Positions 5,646 to 7,281 of a stretch of 7,281 bases of DNA are shown one piece after another (position 1 is the first letter of the stretch; each line of letters opens with the position of its first letter). The translations under genes were made by a program, and so were the position numbers. The notes under the pieces are model-generated. The model searched no databases. It worked only from the letters and a program-made list of their open reading frames with translations, and had not been told where the DNA came from. The stretch is from an uncultured bacterium (lineage in GTDB: Bacteria; Verrucomicrobiota; Kiritimatiellia; RFP12; UBA1067). Location of the stretch: assembly GCA_900547945.1 (NCBI GenBank), contig URIT01000146.1, positions 1 through 7,281 of the forward strand, read 5' to 3'.

Positions 5646-7281
5646 TCCTGCGCCTCGGCGGTCGCGAGGAAGTGGAGCTGCTCGGCGCGCGAGAGGTCGA
5701 CCCAGCGCGCGTTCCAGCCGCAGACGCGCACCTGCAGGTCCGGGTAGCGCTCGGGGTGCGCCATCGCGTCGCGCAGCGTCGCCGCGCGGAAGCAGTTGAA
5801 GTGGATGCACTGCCCGCCCCGCTCGGCATACGTCCGCAGGAGCGCGACGAGGTGCGCCGGGGCCTCGGGGTTCTCCGCGCGCGACATCGGCATGATGACG
5901 TCCGAGATGAACCCGTCCGCCGCCTCCGCCTGGTCGAGCTTCGTCTGCGAGAGGATGAGCGCCGTCGGGCCGCCCGTGCCGCAGCCCGCCGTCGCGGAAT
6001 TGTTCCGAGCGAGCGGTTCGCCCGCCTTGCGCCCGTCGGGCGTCGCCGCCGTCTGGCGGCCGAGCACGAGGTCGTTGTCGATCGACCAGAGGCCCATCTG
6101 GAACGTGCCGCCGTGCCCGTTCGGCTCACGGTTGAGGCGGCGCGCAAGGGCGTCGGCCACCGTCCGCGCGAAGGCGTCGGCCCGATCGTCGTTGTTGCCC
6201 CACTTGGGCGCCGCGCGCCGCGCCCTGGCGCGCAGCGTCTCGTGTCCGGCCCAGTCGGCCTTCAGGATGTCGCGCAGCCCGGCCATCGTGACGGCCTTCG
6301 TCTCGTCGACGAGGTAGCGGACGGCCGCGAGCGCGTCGGCCACCGTCGGCAGGCCCGCGCACATGATGCCGGACTGGTTGTACTTGAGGCCGCCCGCGCC
6401 CGCGTCGCGCGCGTTCGCCACCGCGTCGCGGAACGCGCCCGACATGAGCGGCGCGGGGTTCAGCTCCGTCCAGTGCGCCGCGTACACGCGCGCGTCCGCG
6501 CACGCCCGCGCCGCCACCGCGTCGAGCTGAACGAGGTAGGCCTTCAGGAGGCCGTCCGCGTCCGTGGGGAGCGGCGTATCCGGCCCGAGGCGGAAGCCGT
6601 CGAACGTGCAGCCGGCGTTGAGCGCAAGCTCCAGCGGCTTGGCGAGGTTGATCCACGCGGCCATCGACGCGATGAGCTCGCGGCCCTGGATGCCCGGCTC
6701 GTAGCAGCCGATCAGCACGGCGTCCGCCGCGTCGGCCGCGTCCTTCCCGCGCCGCACGAACATCTCGCGCGCCACGTCGTCGTTGAAGAAGACGACCGCG
6801 CTGCGCCCGTCCGCGATCGTGCGGCACACCTTCAGCAGCTGTTCGCGCGGCGTGCGGCGCCCGTAGCGGAACGTCAACTTGGGGTTGACGTGGTTGAGCT
6901 CGTCGTGGACCTCGAAGGCGATTTCCGTCAACTCGTTCCAGACGGGTTCGCCGTTGCGGCCGTAGCCGCCGAAGGCGATGTTCTTGTTGTTGCGGTGGTT
7001 CTGGATCCAGTACTTGAGGAAGGCCGCCTTCACGAGGTCCTTCGCGTCCGCGCGCGTGAGGCGCCCCGCCGCGAGGTCGGCGCGGTAGAAGCGGATGAAG
7101 AGGCGGTCGAAGAGGCCCTGCGAGCGCACGCACTCGCCCTCCGCCTCCTGACAGCGGTCGTAGAGGAACTGCAGTTGCAACGCCTCGCGGAGCGTGCGCG
7201 GCGGATGGTCCGCGATCTCGCGCAGCGTCGCCGCGCAGGCCGCCGCGCCCCGCGCGGCGGCGACGTCCGCCCAGCGGCGGG
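5636..7281 (-). CDS. glycyl radical enzyme (PFL/glycerol-dehydratase-like), N-terminus cut by window edge
   Basis: About 547 C-terminal residues are visible. The frame stays open through the right edge, and HPPRTLREALQLQFLYDR (spanning about 7154-7207) is family sequence, so the TTG at 7178 is not a start. Members average about 800 aa, so roughly 240 residues are missing. These oxygen-sensitive cytoplasmic enzymes cleave C-O, C-N, C-S or C-C bonds by radical chemistry. Active-site GCYEP places Cys at 6704-6706 and Glu at 6698-6700. The radical loop RVCGWNARW has its Gly at 5717-5719, 329 residues after the Cys and 26 before the end, close to glycerol dehydratase and choline lyase. ATPDGRKAGEPL and GGQCIHFNC are also family-like. 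Cys precedes the radical Gly, Trp replaces the usual Tyr, and the residue 14 after the catalytic Cys is Met where glycerol dehydratase has Asp. The substrate is therefore open. The radical-SAM activase it needs is not in the window. Confidence 0.93.
   Translation of the reverse strand, partial: RRWADVAAARGAAACAATLREIADHPPRTLREALQLQFLYDRCQEAEGECVRSQGLFDRLFIRFYRADLAAGRLTRADAKDLVKAAFLKYWIQNHRNNKNIAFGGYGRNGEPVWNELTEIAFEVHDELNHVNPKLTFRYGRRTPREQLLKVCRTIADGRSAVVFFNDDVAREMFVRRGKDAADAADAVLIGCYEPGIQGRELIASMAAWINLAKPLELALNAGCTFDGFRLGPDTPLPTDADGLLKAYLVQLDAVAARACADARVYAAHWTELNPAPLMSGAFRDAVANARDAGAGGLKYNQSGIMCAGLPTVADALAAVRYLVDETKAVTMAGLRDILKADWAGHETLRARARRAAPKWGNNDDRADAFARTVADALARRLNREPNGHGGTFQMGLWSIDNDLVLGRQTAATPDGRKAGEPLARNNSATAGCGTGGPTALILSQTKLDQAEAADGFISDVIMPMSRAENPEAPAHLVALLRTYAERGGQCIHFNCFRAATLRDAMAHPERYPDLQVRVCGWNARWVDLSRAEQLHFLATAEAQEGR

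Noticed and set aside
5636..6147. Other long frames across the glycyl radical enzyme gene on either strand
   Set aside because: They encode Arg/Ala/Ser-rich low-complexity peptides and conflict with the frame that carries the intact radical loop.
7178..7180. TTG as the start of the glycyl radical enzyme
   Set aside because: The frame continues upstream to the edge with clear family sequence (PPRTLREALQ), so the gene is truncated by the window and this is an internal Leu.

Overview
The window is high in G+C and densely coding. It looks like a chromosomal fragment of an anaerobic bacterium. A glycyl radical enzyme, which oxygen would destroy, supports anaerobic life. The strong G/C bias at third codon positions together with the particular DUF4153 and sugar-nucleotidyltransferase-like proteins would fit an uncultured member of the Verrucomicrobiota/Kiritimatiellota/Lentisphaerota group, but that placement is inference. 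I see no phage genes, transposase, CRISPR array, rRNA or tRNA.

Layout from left to right. Positions 1-240 hold no confident gene. A minus-strand frame is open from 192 through the left edge and could be the start of a third gene in the leftward operon. Positions 241-2924 are a two-gene leftward operon: a large DUF4153-type polytopic membrane protein (1143-2924), then a four-helix membrane protein with an unrecognised C-terminal domain (241-1113). Both have strong Shine-Dalgarno sites, each 8 nt from its ATG. A compact divergent promoter region (2925-3095) carries two extended -10 promoters, one per direction, that share the same 14-nt pattern. Rightward from it run an NTP-transferase-fold protein (3096-4025), a ComF-type phosphoribosyltransferase (4184-4924) and a HAD hydrolase (4975-5619). 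None of these three rightward genes has a clear Shine-Dalgarno site.

Between the first two rightward genes lies the most striking non-coding structure. Five tandem 8-bp TTAAGTGG units face five reverse-complement units across a 60-nt centre, giving a potential 40-bp-arm hairpin or cruciform that ends 7 nt before the ComF start codon. The spacer before the HAD gene is also low-complexity, with a CA-rich exact 17-bp direct repeat running into the ATG.

The right end (5636-7281, minus strand) is the C-terminal two thirds of a glycyl radical enzyme. It has the Cys-x-Glu active-site motif and the C-terminal glycyl radical loop at the spacing seen in glycerol dehydratase and choline lyase. Several substrate-pocket positions differ, so its substrate is unknown. 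It converges on the HAD gene with only 16 bp between stop codons. The neighbouring genes do not form one obvious pathway. The best leads for something undescribed are the octamer inverted repeat, the divergent glycyl radical enzyme and the membrane-protein pair with a shared C-terminal motif.
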